Of a DNA stretch of 64,000 bases, positions 1-10,927 are shown piece after piece. Made by a program: the position numbers and the translations under genes. This DNA is from Paraphysomonas bandaiensis (Eukaryota; Chrysophyceae): NCBI GenBank assembly GCA_965644295.1, contig CBFFRP010000355.1:1-64000 (forward strand), read 5' to 3'. Below the pieces are notes generated by a model. That model made no database searches. It worked only from the letters and a program-made list of their open reading frames with translations, and was not told where the DNA came from. How positions within the stretch are numbered: position 1 is the stretch's first letter; each line of letters begins with the position of its first letter.

Positions 1-28
1 AAGAGTATGGTTCTTTTCAGTCGTAAAA

Positions 29-265
29 TCACATATCTATAGCTCTGCACTCAACGCAATCGCACTGTGCTGTAGCCTTGTTTATGTGAAAAATGAAATG
101 ATCACGCAGGATGTCTTGTGCGTGTAATGTGCTTATTATTGCTTCGAATAGCACTTGTGTTGCATATTTAAAGAATCTTTTCACTCTTAACCAGTTCTGA
201 GTTGACATATCTTTAGAATGAATTTTTCCAGCTAGTGTTTGAGCACAAGCGCGAACAGTTGTCAT
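29..265 (-). CDS. hypothetical short reading frame (78 codons)
   Basis: An open frame of 78 codons on the minus strand. I recognise no family. The C-terminal half contains a CxCxxC cluster (residues about 68-73), but there is no signal peptide or repeat. It is bordered by noncoding AT-rich sequence and the R1 repeat zone, so it could be an isolated exon or chance. It is listed only because its composition is less biased than that of the neighbouring chance frames. Confidence 0.15.
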   Translation of the reverse strand: MTTVRACAQTLAGKIHSKDMSTQNWLRVKRFFKYATQVLFEAIISTLHAQDILRDHFIFHINKATAQCDCVECRAIDM

Positions 266-650
266 TTAGGCTACCTTGAATAACATTTTGAATAGTTCAA
301 TCCATCTTTCTGAGGAATCGGTTCCTATACTATTTTCTATTTGAATGACATTACCATTAACGGTAACCAGGCCCTGCCGTATAGCATAGCTAAAATATTG
401 ATTGGTTGACCTCACCCTCTTGTTTCTGTTTCTGACCACTCTCTATTTTCTTTCTTTATACTCATACCTTATACTCATATTTATACCTATGCGCTACACG
501 AATAGAGTATCATTATTAGGTGATATTGACTGTAAATAACAAAAATTAATGTACAATGCTTATATTATAAATTATAATGGATATCACTTCTCATTCATTG
601 TCATACGCCGAATTCATGTTATCTCAACTACCAATATTTCTCATACGACC
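266..650. other. intergenic, nothing recognised
   Basis: AT-rich sequence with no convincing exon, RNA gene or repeat that I can support. Confidence 0.5.
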
Positions 651-689
651 TTATATAGAAAAGATCATGTACAGTAGATATATTTTAGT

Positions 690-1445
690 CAGCATCATAG
701 ACCAATGCCTAATGCTTGTGTGGTACAAGAGGGACATTAATAAGTCACCTGTATAGACGTCTTTGGCTCTTGACGCATGAACAGACATTCGGGGTATTGG
801 GCTGCCTGCTGAAGTCAAGCATCCGGGCTGTTCTAACCTTAAGGGTAGAAGTGAAAGTAGTTGCACCTTAAGTCCTTGTACGGATGATGCACAAGCAGCT
901 TTCGCAGCGTTAAATAGTAGGGTACCAGAGTTAAGCACTAGTTAGTTAAATTGCAATGCTAAATTTAATCTGCTGAATATATATTTAGTTTAAGTTTACC
1001 TATCTAGAGCTAAACTCTGATATCCCACTATTTTGCGTTACAAAAGCTGCTTGTGCATCACCACAAGCACCGAGGTGCAACCACTGTTGCTCTATCACTC
1101 ATAGAAAACGCAGTGAGCAAGCAGAATGTTGATATACCTGACATATGCTGACTTCAGGGTTTTGAGTCCTTAAGGTGAAACAGCCCGGATGCTTGACTTC
1201 AGCAGGCAGCTCAATACCCCGGATACCCTTAGGTGGGCCCATTCCCGGATGCTTGACTTCAGCCGACAGCCCAATACCCCGGATGCCTGTTTATTCTTCA
1301 AACCCAACGACGTCTACACAAGTACTTGGCTATGAGTAGGCGAGAAAATTATCTACTGACTATATATGTGACTCATTTAGTTTCCCGGAGAAACATCTTT
1401 GGTACTTATCCCCCAGAACACCATGAAAATGTGCAAGTTCGATTT
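690..1445. repeat. dispersed repeat R1, two inverted copies
   Basis: Positions about 690-945 and 1010-1345 carry related sequence in opposite orientation. Shared blocks are the GCATCCGGG / CCCGGATGC core beside GACTTCAGCAGGCAGC, a block around GTTGCACCTT, and GATGCACAAGCAGCTTT. The same blocks recur at 13.3-13.7, 20.56-20.79 plus 27.53-27.78, and 29.44-29.78 kb, so this is a dispersed family. About 60 bp separates the two arms, giving a foldback-like structure. The family has no coding capacity that I can see; it may be a MITE or foldback element, or LTR debris. Confidence 0.7.
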
Positions 1446-1493
1446 ATTGAGGGGGAAAAAGCATATTCAACTAGAAAACAATTCATAAGAATA

Positions 1494-1787
1494 TGTTGAG
1501 AAACGCTCATTTTACACTAGATCACAGAGAGAATTTGTCGTAAGACTAGATAGATTTATTAATATCGTTTACACGAAGTTGTGATAACCAACACTAACTC
1601 ATTATAATCCCTGCATAATATCCTACATATGCGAACCTCTCGTTACTGAACATATCTTGAACGATCAAACTATTTCAGTTTCTCAATATCATCACAGCAT
1701 TTGTACATCACTATATTTCACTGTATTCTCGTACATTGTCTTGAAGTGACATACTGAATATACTAGAATAAGATCCATATTCTAATA
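1494..1787 (-). repeat. 3' LTR of the copia element
   Basis: A 294-bp LTR that reads 5'-TATTAG...CAACA-3' on the minus strand. The boundaries are supported by the solo LTR at 57210, where a 5-bp target duplication abuts exactly these termini. The last bases include the ATG that begins gag when this sequence is the 5' LTR. Confidence 0.88.
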
Positions 1788-1953
1788 CTCCCACTCAACG
1801 TAGAATGCAGTGAGATAAAACAACAGTGATCACAATAATCTGATAATGCTATGACTATCTAGTCCCATAGGTAAAAACAGATGTGAAATCTTTTAAAGAT
1901 ACATATATATCTAGCAGTCAACTAGATATACAGTTATGTGGGATTTTCACCCA

Positions 1954-4900
1954 CTAAAACACACCTTTAACCTCTTCGGGGTCGTTTCTTCTGCTGCTCC
2001 TCCACACTGTTAGACACACTCCTCTTAACCCCGGTAATCGTTTTCTCATGACGGCTGAAGATCTTCGTGGACAACGCCTTGTAAAAATATCGGCCGCCAT
2101 ATCATCCGTAGATACATGAATCAATTTTTGCTGTAGGAAATTTGCCATTAACATGTTCTCTTATCCAGTGATACTTGATGTCAATATGCTTCGACCTCTT
2201 ATGATACACTGGATTCTCTGAAAGATCCTTTGCACTCTTACTATCCATAAAGAATGGAGTCGGCTTCGCTACCAAGAGTCCGAGCTCCTTGAGACACCCC
2301 CCGAAGCTCCCACCAGTTCTTGCAAAGCCGCATGCTCACGCCATATACTCAGATTCCATGCTCGGAAGTCGCAACTGTGGTCACGAGAGCTTGGACTGCC
2401 AGGCCAAAGCGCCCGGCACGATAAAAGCAACGATGTATCCCGTTGTGGACCGCCTCAGTCATCCTATCACCAGCCCAGTCTGAATCACTGAATACATGTA
2501 AATCAAACTCACTCCCACTGAATCTGATGCCCTTATCAACTGTACCACGTAAATATTTCAACAAATGAATAGCTAATCTGCAAGTCGCATATGTTGGAGA
2601 AGTACTAAATCGAGCCAATAACCCCACAGCATAAGCCAGATCAGGTCTAGTGTGAATTGCCAAATGCAATACCGCTCCAATAATTCCTCTATACGGAAAT
2701 GATTCGACCCACTGCTTCTGCTCCTCCGTCAGCTCACGTTGCTCTGCCAACAAATCCTGAACATTGGTAGGTAGTGGAGTCTCCTTATTCTTACTGCTCT
2801 TCCCCATAAACGAATCCTCGAATTTTTACAATATTCTTGGCATATTCCGATTGATCTAACATGTACCAGTCCTCTCCTCTCGTGATTCTGATATTCAGAA
2901 ACCGTTTGCACACACCCAGATCGTGCATTTCAAACGTTTCGCAGAACCTACGTTTAACACTTTCTAAGTAGGTGAGATCAGCAGATGCAATGATAATATC
3001 ATCAACATATATCAGCAATAAGTGCAATTGACCATTACTCCATCGCATATACAAGCATGTATCTAAAATGCAGAAAAATGTAACGATTTGATAAACTTGT
3101 CAATATGCTTGTTCCACTGCCTCGGTGATGACCCAAACCACATAAGGCCTTAGATCAATTGAAAACACCACCCCGCTGGCAACTCTTCATCAGGTGGAGG
3201 TGCCATATACACATCCTCTTCAAGATCGGCATAACAAAACGCTGATGATACATCCAACTGATGTACATGCATATGGAACATAAACGCAATCGCGAGGACC
3301 AGTCGAATGGTTATTCCTTTGACCACTGGAGCAAACGTGGACTGCCCTCTCTCCATGCGCCAGGATTCTCTAATGCAACCAGCCGCGCCTTATACTTGAC
3401 TACGCCCCCAAGGTCTCTCTTCACCGTGTGAACATACTTTGCTCGCACCGCAACTTTCACCTTCGTGGAGTCCGCACAATCTTTAAGAGACGTCTCTTCA
3501 GTAGTGAGGTCTTCTCCACCTTCCGAGAGCTTCTCTCCGCCTCATGTACTGTGGACTCCTCGCTTCAGCATAGGAGTCTGCGTCTTAAAATCATCGTGTT
3601 GAAACTCTGCATGTTTAAAGTTAACAGTGCATGCATCTGGGCACCTCAACTACATTTATTTCTCCTAACACCGATGCGTTCGCCAACCTACGCTGTAGCT
3701 GTTTCCGCCGTACACGACCATCACCATCTAGTTCAATAGGTCGTTCAGTAGTTATATACGAACCCATACCTTGCTCATCCTGAGCCCGGCACCCGCGGTG
3801 TGGGAGGAGCCCTGCTCGCATCCCTGCGGATCTGCACCTGGCCGAGGTCTGCAACCTCACGACTGTCTGCTTAGCTGTTGGGTCAGGACTTCCTGGAACC
3901 CTCCAGGTCTTCCCTGGTCCAGCTCCTGGCTGGCGTAGTACTCAGGGCGTCCCCTTTCTATGTACCCGGTATTCCCGGGGGTTTCGCAGTCATACGCACC
4001 ACGTTCGACGTGTAGTGCACCGTGCTCTATATGCTCGCGACCTGCAGTAACAAGTGAACGGTAAGTGCTGTCAACTCACACCCCTTACGTTCTACAACTC
4101 CTTGCTGTCTTATACAGAAGTCCGTCCTCATCATCAATACGATACGTTCCTTCTAAGCTGGCATAGTCGGATGCAAGCTTGGGTCTAGCGGCCTCCCGCA
4201 CTCGAAGAGCATCAATCTCTGCAAAATACTTCTCTGATCTGTGATGGCGTTGACTCATCAGTCAATATATGGACTGTAGTCACCACCTTGTTTGATTCAG
4301 GAAGATATACATGGTATCCTACCTTCTCATCAGAGTAACCCATTAAATATCCAACTAGAGCCCATCCCCTCCCAACTTTTTCGTCGATCTGCCTTCGGTG
4401 CATAAACATAAGTCTGACACCCCCATACCCTAAGATATCTCAAATTTGAGTGGCTCGCCCGTTAGAAACTCTATAGGAGACATATACCCTTTATCTGTTT
4501 TCGTTGGCAATCGAATCAAAACATATCTGGCTGCCATGTATGCATCCAGCCAAAATTGCGGTGGCAGTCCAGATTGGATTAGCATTGGCAAGAGTCATCT
4601 CTCCATGGGCTCTGAACTCTCTCCTCTGGCATTCATTTCTGGAGAGTCTGTTGAGCTCCACGTATGTTGATAGCACTCCTGTGTCCTAAGATACTGGACG
4701 CAGCTCTTCACTGATGATCTTTGCACCATCTGCATGATAGTTGCTCCATCTGAGCTTGCATCTTTAAATATCTCCCTTAAATAGCTCTTTGAAGACTTCT
4801 AAGACCGCTTCCCCAGTTCTGTGGACTAAACCTGTCGCCCAGAACATTTTGCTGGCATGATGCGTTATCTTTAACACATACTCCTCACCTCCTCTAGCAG

Positions 4901-5253
4901 GACAATTTAAGTACACTGCGACATTCGCTGAAAAATCTGGTTCAACGGAATCTTTGTCCCTGTTCGAAGCTGACCTGGGTTATCTTAGACCTGGCACACA
5001 CATCACACAAACACTGATTTTTGTGTACCTTGGCTGTGAGGTGTTTTCGTTTCAACCCTGTACCCATGATGAGCATCCTTATGTGCCTCCACTGAAGCAT
5101 GTTTGTTGAAGTGACCTGCTCTCTCCGATGCAGCAACTCCAGCTCGTCCTCACCAGTCCTATCGCTAAGATTTACTTCACAATTACTCGGTGTAGACACA
5201 TCTGGAAGCTCCAACAGCTGCTGAGTTGGAACTGCTGTCATGCCATTCTTCAT
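1954..5253 (-). pseudogene. pol: degenerate copia pol (integrase, reverse transcriptase, RNase H)
   Basis: Fragments in several frames can be read in order on the minus strand. About 5250-4942 is a GAG-pre-integrase zinc region with an LLHRRE start and a CDVC pair. About 4680-4210 is integrase, including its C-terminal part with GYHVYLPES. About 3356-3150 is the RT start (HQLDVSSAF). About 3054-2791 carries the RT catalytic YVDD. About 2807-2350 is RT/RNase H (TRPDLAYAV, SDSDWAGD). About 2154-1954 is the RNase H end (HVSTDDMAADIFT). At least six stops or frameshifts separate the pieces, so no full polyprotein can be made. The protease region expected between gag and integrase is not recognisable; AT-rich repeats occupy that stretch. 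Confidence 0.88.
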
Positions 5254-5552
5254 GGGTACCTCCAGTACTAGCTCACCCGTATTACAACTTACATATTTGG
5301 ATGCATATCAAATGCGGAGTCTATATCCCATTTCGTTCAGCTTGGTTGTCCTGGGAGCACAGGCATCGATTGATCTGACCTTGAATTAAATGTCTCTCCA
5401 TGCTCCACGGGAAACTCACACTTGTGATATGAATCTGATCCCTTCTTAGAGCCGTTGATCACCTTGGATGATCTACAAGGAGGTCAAGCATGGTCACATC
5501 ATTCATCAAGAACATTGATGATGAACAGCAGGTGCTTCATTACATGTATAAT

Positions 5553-6014
5553 GCATGTCATCATTTTACACTACATATATTCGTTTCATGTATATTGCAT
5601 GACAAAAATTTTTTGAATAGAATAAATATTTTTGATAAATTATTTTGAAAAAATATTTTGAATAGAATAAATATTTTTGATAAATTATTTTGAAAAAATA
5701 TTTTGAATAGAAACTGGCATTATGGCACTGGATTTTTATAACATAACCATCACTGTTACAACACCACCATCATCATCACTGTTACAACACCACCATCATC
5801 ATCATCACTGTTACAACACCACCATCATCATCACCACCACAACTGGCATTATGGCACTGGCTTTTTATAACATAAACTATATAATAAATTTTATTTTATA
5901 ACTTTTTCTAATTTTCATAAAAGCCAAAATGCCAGAAAGCCAAAATGCCAAAACTATATTTTTATTTTATTATAAGATAATTATTTAATATTATATAAAG
6001 TAATTAATTTTTAT
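5553..6014. repeat. AT-rich tandem repeats inside the copia element
   Basis: Two copies of a unit of about 50 bp containing GAATAGAATAAATATTTTTG (about 5607-5710) are followed by a CATCATCA/GTTACAACACCAC microsatellite (about 5745-5840). A direct duplication starts AACTGGCATTATGGCACTGG at about 5711 and again at about 5842. The region lies where protease and early integrase coding should be and appears to be an internal expansion or a replacement. Positions 5254-5552 hold no clear coding signal. Confidence 0.7.
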
Positions 6015-7292
6015 TTAAAGTATAGTATTATTAATATTATTATATAAGATAATTATTATATTTAAAGATAGAGAGAAAAGGAAAGAGTAATAAAACGAAG
6101 TTTTATTACGATACGAGAGCCCTTCTGGCTCAGGAAGAATGCCTAAGCGGCTTAGAGCGACCCCTCGGCCCTTCCGCCTTTCTGTGTGTTCGATCATATT
6201 AGCTTCATCTTCATCAGAGAAATCTGCTGGTTCTCCACGCCGTATATTCTCTACTGTCAGCAACCGTTTGTCCGGCTTCCTACCATGATTCTTCCCTTTC
6301 TCTCCTCTTCTAGAATGCTTTTTCTTCGTCGTTGGACAATCAGCAGCAAGATGTTCCAGAGACTTGCAATTTCTGCATCCCGTGTACTCCGCACTTCCAG
6401 GACGCTGCCCTGATATCTCTCCATCCTTCTTCCTCTGCTTCCTCCTGCACTGTTCAGTTGAATGGCTATGAGGAATTCCTTCTTTCCTGCAATATCTACA
6501 GTTGCCCTTCTTACGCTTATCCCGTTCCGTTCGAGACCGTTTGCTCTTTTCAATGAAATTCAGCTCCTCCACCTTCTTGCGTTTCCGCTCTAACGCAATC
6601 CTTCCAGGAATGGTATCATCATACCGTTCTATCTTCCTTGATAATGTTGCATAATCAACATCATCAGGCATCAAATACAAAGCAACATTCAGAGGAGCAT
6701 ATTCTTCATTCAACAGACCTTCTCGTAACCGTGTTATTTTTGAGAGCTCCGATATGTCCTGCTGCTGCTCCTGTAGCTCTTTCAGCAGTATTTCAAACCG
6801 TATTATATAGTCCTTCGCAGTCTCCTCCGGACGCATACGGAAAGATCCATACTGAGTCAACAGCTCACTGATCTTGTTTTGCTTCCCTCCAGCAAAGCAC
6901 TTCTTCAACTCATCAATCATAATATGCGCCTTAAACCTGTTGCTTCCTTTTCCATCAGCCTTGAACCCTTTATGTAGAAGATGGAATTTCTGAAGCGCCT
7001 TCGAAGATGTTTGCACTGCCTCTCTGCAGTACGAATACGCTATGGCATTCGCCTTCCAGTACTTCTTCACAGCCTGTCTGTAAGACTTCTCCTCCATTAA
7101 CGTGAGTGGCTGTTCCCCAAAGTCGCTTTCCTTCGGTGGTGGCTCCACCGCTACTTCACTTTGCTCTTTCCTCATGAGGAATGTTTCGAAGTCCTCAATC
7201 CATTGTTCAACATTGCTCTCATTAAACTGTGGCACTACTCCTCTATCCTCCTTCTCTCCTCCTCGCTCGCTACCATGTTGAGAAACGCTCAT
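6015..7292 (-). CDS. gag: copia-type Gag with two zinc knuckles
   Basis: An intact 425-codon frame. The N-terminal region contains NVEQWIEDFETFLMRKEQ, followed by a helical capsid-like region. A basic stretch precedes two zinc knuckles. The first is an expanded CX2C...HX4C form (CRYC...HSTEQC) and the second is a canonical CX2CX4HX4C (CRNCKSLEHLAADC). The start ATG lies inside the LTR, 17 bases before its end. The last 40 or so codons read through AT-rich repeats and are probably not original, because the related gag at 34404-35582 continues into protease-like sequence at the same point. Gag forms the cytoplasmic particle that packages element RNA. It is intact although pol is broken. Confidence 0.88.
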   Translation of the reverse strand: MSVSQHGSERGGEKEDRGVVPQFNESNVEQWIEDFETFLMRKEQSEVAVEPPPKESDFGEQPLTLMEEKSYRQAVKKYWKANAIAYSYCREAVQTSSKALQKFHLLHKGFKADGKGSNRFKAHIMIDELKKCFAGGKQNKISELLTQYGSFRMRPEETAKDYIIRFEILLKELQEQQQDISELSKITRLREGLLNEEYAPLNVALYLMPDDVDYATLSRKIERYDDTIPGRIALERKRKKVEELNFIEKSKRSRTERDKRKKGNCRYCRKEGIPHSHSTEQCRRKQRKKDGEISGQRPGSAEYTGCRNCKSLEHLAADCPTTKKKHSRRGEKGKNHGRKPDKRLLTVENIRRGEPADFSDEDEANMIEHTERRKGRGVALSRLGILPEPEGLSYRNKTSFYYSFLFSLSLNIIIILYNNINNTIL

Positions 7293-7330
7293 TTTACACT
7301 AGATCACAGAGAGAATTTGTCGTAAGACTA
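7276..7330 (-). repeat. 5' LTR of the copia element, inner part
   Basis: The last 55 bp of the 5' LTR, identical to the matching part of the 3' LTR. It is separated from the rest of the LTR (12318-12556) by the Tc1/mariner-type insertion. The two parts together total 294 bp, the length of the 3' LTR. Confidence 0.88.
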
Positions 7331-7358
7331 CAGTTCGTTCACTCATAACTAACTGCTC
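7331..7358 (+). repeat. left terminal inverted repeat of the Tc1/mariner element
   Basis: 28 bp beginning CAGTTCGTTCACTCAT; pairs with 12288-12315 with one mismatch. It is preceded by the target TA. Confidence 0.9.
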
Positions 7359-8440
7359 CTAATATCAGCAAGTATATTTCTAGAACTAGACATAGGTCTT
7401 AAAAAGTAAGCATATGCACTGAAAGCTTATGTCACAAAGGTATATGAGACATAGTTTTAGCTTCTACCTACTAGCCGTTTTACTATACCGTTAAGATAAG
7501 TGAAAGTGAACAGTACAAAATTCGTGAATTTTACACTTACAAAATATGGCCCTAATCCATATCACCATTTCTGTGAATAGTGAAGTGTACAGCCACCTCA
7601 GATGGGTTCTGTATATTTCCATATCTTTTTCAGACATAAACTTAGGGTTATTTGCTAGTATATTCTCTCTAATGTCATCGTCAGGTACAGTTACATTGTC
7701 ATACATACCACCCAACAAATTATCCTGTCTGAGCCAGATATTCATACAATCATGCGCATGTCTAACCAAAGAATCACACTTAATGGTTACAGAATGCTTT
7801 TTGAAGAAGTCTTGTATCCACTTCATGTCTCTACCAGAAAAGTACCTTCGTCCAATGCTATTTTTGATGTTTGCCCAGTAGAGTTCTATCGGTTGGAAAT
7901 TACACATGTAAGGTGGGGTAAATATCACCTCCCAACCAAGCTCTGCAAAGCGACATTCTACCCACAAGTCAGCAAGTCGCGAGGCTTGTAATCAGCTAGA
8001 ATGTCGTGAACAGCCTCTTGAAGCTCCCTGAGAGATGGACCTGCTGGAGAATTTGGAAACCCTCCATGCCTAGGCACTTCAAACTGAAGCAGCGTGCCAT
8101 TCCTGTTGACAGTAATACGGGACCCCCTAGGCAGACACTTGCGCAAATGCAGCGTACACTCACTCTTGCTGAGACGATGTGGGTTAATCATGCCTCCCAT
8201 ATGGTAGGGGGCATTGTCCAATACTAGTATGCAAGGGGTACGAGGATACTTTCTCTTCCATGTTGGAACAAAACAACAGTTAATCCATTTCTGAAACGAC
8301 TCGAAATTCATGGCAGTGTGGTAGTCTCCTGATTTTGTATAGAGGAAGGACCACAACGTCGACCATAATTTACCTTTTTCATTCTCTAATTGCCAATGAA
8401 TTGCACCACATCAGAAGTAATTGCATCGACAATTATCAAA

Positions 8441-10927
8441 AAGTAAACATTATGCAAACGTGGGAATTTTACGATATTTTGGGAAATTTAGGAGTATTTA
8501 CAGTATTTAAGTAGAAATGTTAAAGAAACAATTCTATTGGTGGTATTAGGGTTAGAGACAACAAAAAATATTAATTTTATTATAATTTTAAGTCTCATAG
8601 GATGTAACAGAAGCACCCTGCCTGAGCATACTAAAATATTCACTCAGCTAACACACGTAGCAGTAGTATGACTGTACAACATATAAACACTGTGTAACCA
8701 ATACACGTCATACACTATCTCTCGATACACCCTGCCTGAGCATACTAAAATATTCACTCAGCTAACACACGTAGCAGTAGTATGACTCTACAACATATAG
8801 ACACTGTGTAACCAATACACGTCATACACTATCTCTCGGTGCACCCTGCCTGAGCATACTATATTCACTCAGCTAACACACGTAGCAGTAGTATGACTGT
8901 ACAACATATACCCATCACACAACAAATACACGAGATGCACTATTGTCTCTCAGTAAAACATGAGCCTCTTGCATGCACTCGGCTCAACGAGAGAATATAA
9001 GTGTAGCATAACCATATACAACATACCCATCACACAACCAATACACGTCATACACTATCTCTCGGTGCACCCTGCCTGAGCATAACACACGTAGAAGAAG
9101 TATGGCAGTACAACATACCCATCACACAACCAATACACGTCATACACTATCTCTCGGTGCACCCTGCCTGAGCATACTATATTCACTCAGCTAACACACG
9201 TAGCAGCAGTATTACTGTACAACATATACCCATTACACGTGATGCACTATTGTCTCCCAGTACAACATGAGCCTCTCCCCCGAACTCGGCTCAACGAGAG
9301 AATATAAGTGTAGCATAACCATATACAACATACCCATCACACAACCAATACACGTCATATACACTATCTCTCGGTGCACCCTGCCTGAGCATACTATATT
9401 CACTCAGCTAACACACGTAGCAGCAGTATTACTGTACAACATATACCCATTACAAGTGATGCACTATTGTCTCTCAGTACAACATGAGCCTCTCCCACGA
9501 ACTCGGCTGAACGAGAGAAGATAAGTGTAGCATAACAATATACAACATACCCATCACACAACCAATACACGTCATGCACTATTGCCTCTCAGTACAAAAT
9601 GAGCCTCTTGCACGCACTCGCTTCAACGAGAGAATATAAGTGTAACATGACATATATATACAACATACCCATCACACAACCAAAAGTGCCTGAGCGCAAA
9701 CTATATTCACTCAGCTAACACACGTAGCAGCAGTAATACTGTACAACATATACCCATCACACAACAAATACACGTCATACACTATTGTCTCTCAGTACAA
9801 AATGAGCCTCTTGCATGCACTCGGCTCAACGAGAGAATATAAGTGTAGCATACCAATATACAACATACCCATCACACAACCAATAATACACGCCATACAC
9901 TATCTCTCGATGTACCCTGTCTGAGCATACTATATTCACTCAGCTAACACACGCAGCAGCAGTATAACTGTACAACATAATATACCCATCACACAAGCAA
10001 TACACGTCATACACTATTGACTCTCAGTACAAGATGAGCATAGAGCAGTCTATTAGCTCAACAAGAGATCACACGTGTACTTTACGCAGGGGGTAAGAAG
10101 CAATGCGGCCTGATCACGTTTAGACTCCTGCTCGCTAATATATGGCTGACCGATCTACGATACAGGCGCAACAAAGCAGTGTATTAGGACAGTGTCAATC
10201 ATAAGTATTGACATAATATTGACATGCACGTCATACACTACAGGTACAGTGGGAATGTACAGCTATATGCGGTTTTGCCATTAATCTAGAAAACTGGCTC
10301 ACGTACAGTGATGCGAGGGCCGTCGTCTTACACTCTAACCCAGCACAAGGCTGAGCAGAGAAGCGCGTCTTAATTGCCAGCAACAAAACTCTCGTTAAGT
10401 GCTGACAAATCCCCGTTTAGGGAGGTGCCTTTATATCTCATATCCGTGTTACCGGAGAGAAGACCTGCACCCCACTGCGCCCCCAAGACCCACTTATACC
10501 ATTCAACTCACATCAGTGCGCACAGTGTTGATCAGACACATGTGAACAGAGAGTGTGAGTTGGTAGCATGCGACACACGCAACAGACCACTTCACGCCTG
10601 AAAACTAACCTGATTAATAGTGAACAACCTTCTTCTGCTGGAGATGAGACCCCTTATCAGAGGAGTCTGTGCTATGATGGTATCATGTATGTATGTCATG
10701 TGCTATGTGTGTGTGTGCTGATCTGTGCACAAGAATTCAAATAACCTCCTCACACATACATACACCTCTATGCGCATAGAGTACTACTCGTACAAACGAA
10801 TACATATACAGTACAGCAGTATAGTATAGTACAATATACCGGTATACGAGAAATACTCCTCAAATACTCCTCAAATACTCCTAAAAACGTGGGAAAAAAA
10901 AAATCCCACGATTGCATAATGTTTACT
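8441..10927. repeat. 2.5 kb insert within the transposase, bounded by inverted repeats
   Basis: The sequence starting AGTAAACATTATGCAA at 8442 reappears inverted at about 10926. Similarity continues through CGTGGGA and AGGAGTATTT for roughly 70 bp. The right-hand arm overlaps transposase codons (SKHYAIVG), so part of the host coding sequence appears to have been copied in inverted orientation at the left edge. Apart from the minisatellite the insert shows no gene. A short open frame at 10374-10601 is not convincing. Confidence 0.65.
8605..10060 (+). repeat. minisatellite array, units of about 120-330 bp
   Basis: Composite units repeat the modules CACCCTGCCTGAGCATACTA, CACTCAGCTAACACACGTAG, a block around TGTACAACATATACCCATC, CAATACACGTCATACACTAT, and a block around TGAGCCTCT. 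Longer units add an ACGAGAGAATATAAGTGTAG module. The first two units differ at only a few positions; later ones are rearranged by loss and gain of modules. There is no coding potential. Confidence 0.9.

Noticed and set aside
8605-10060. CRISPR or origin-type array
   Set aside because: Units are modular and tandem with no spacers; it lies inside a transposon and looks like a minisatellite.
10374-10601. 75-codon frame in the transposon insert
   Set aside because: It lies in rearranged noncoding sequence and shows no recognisable protein pattern.
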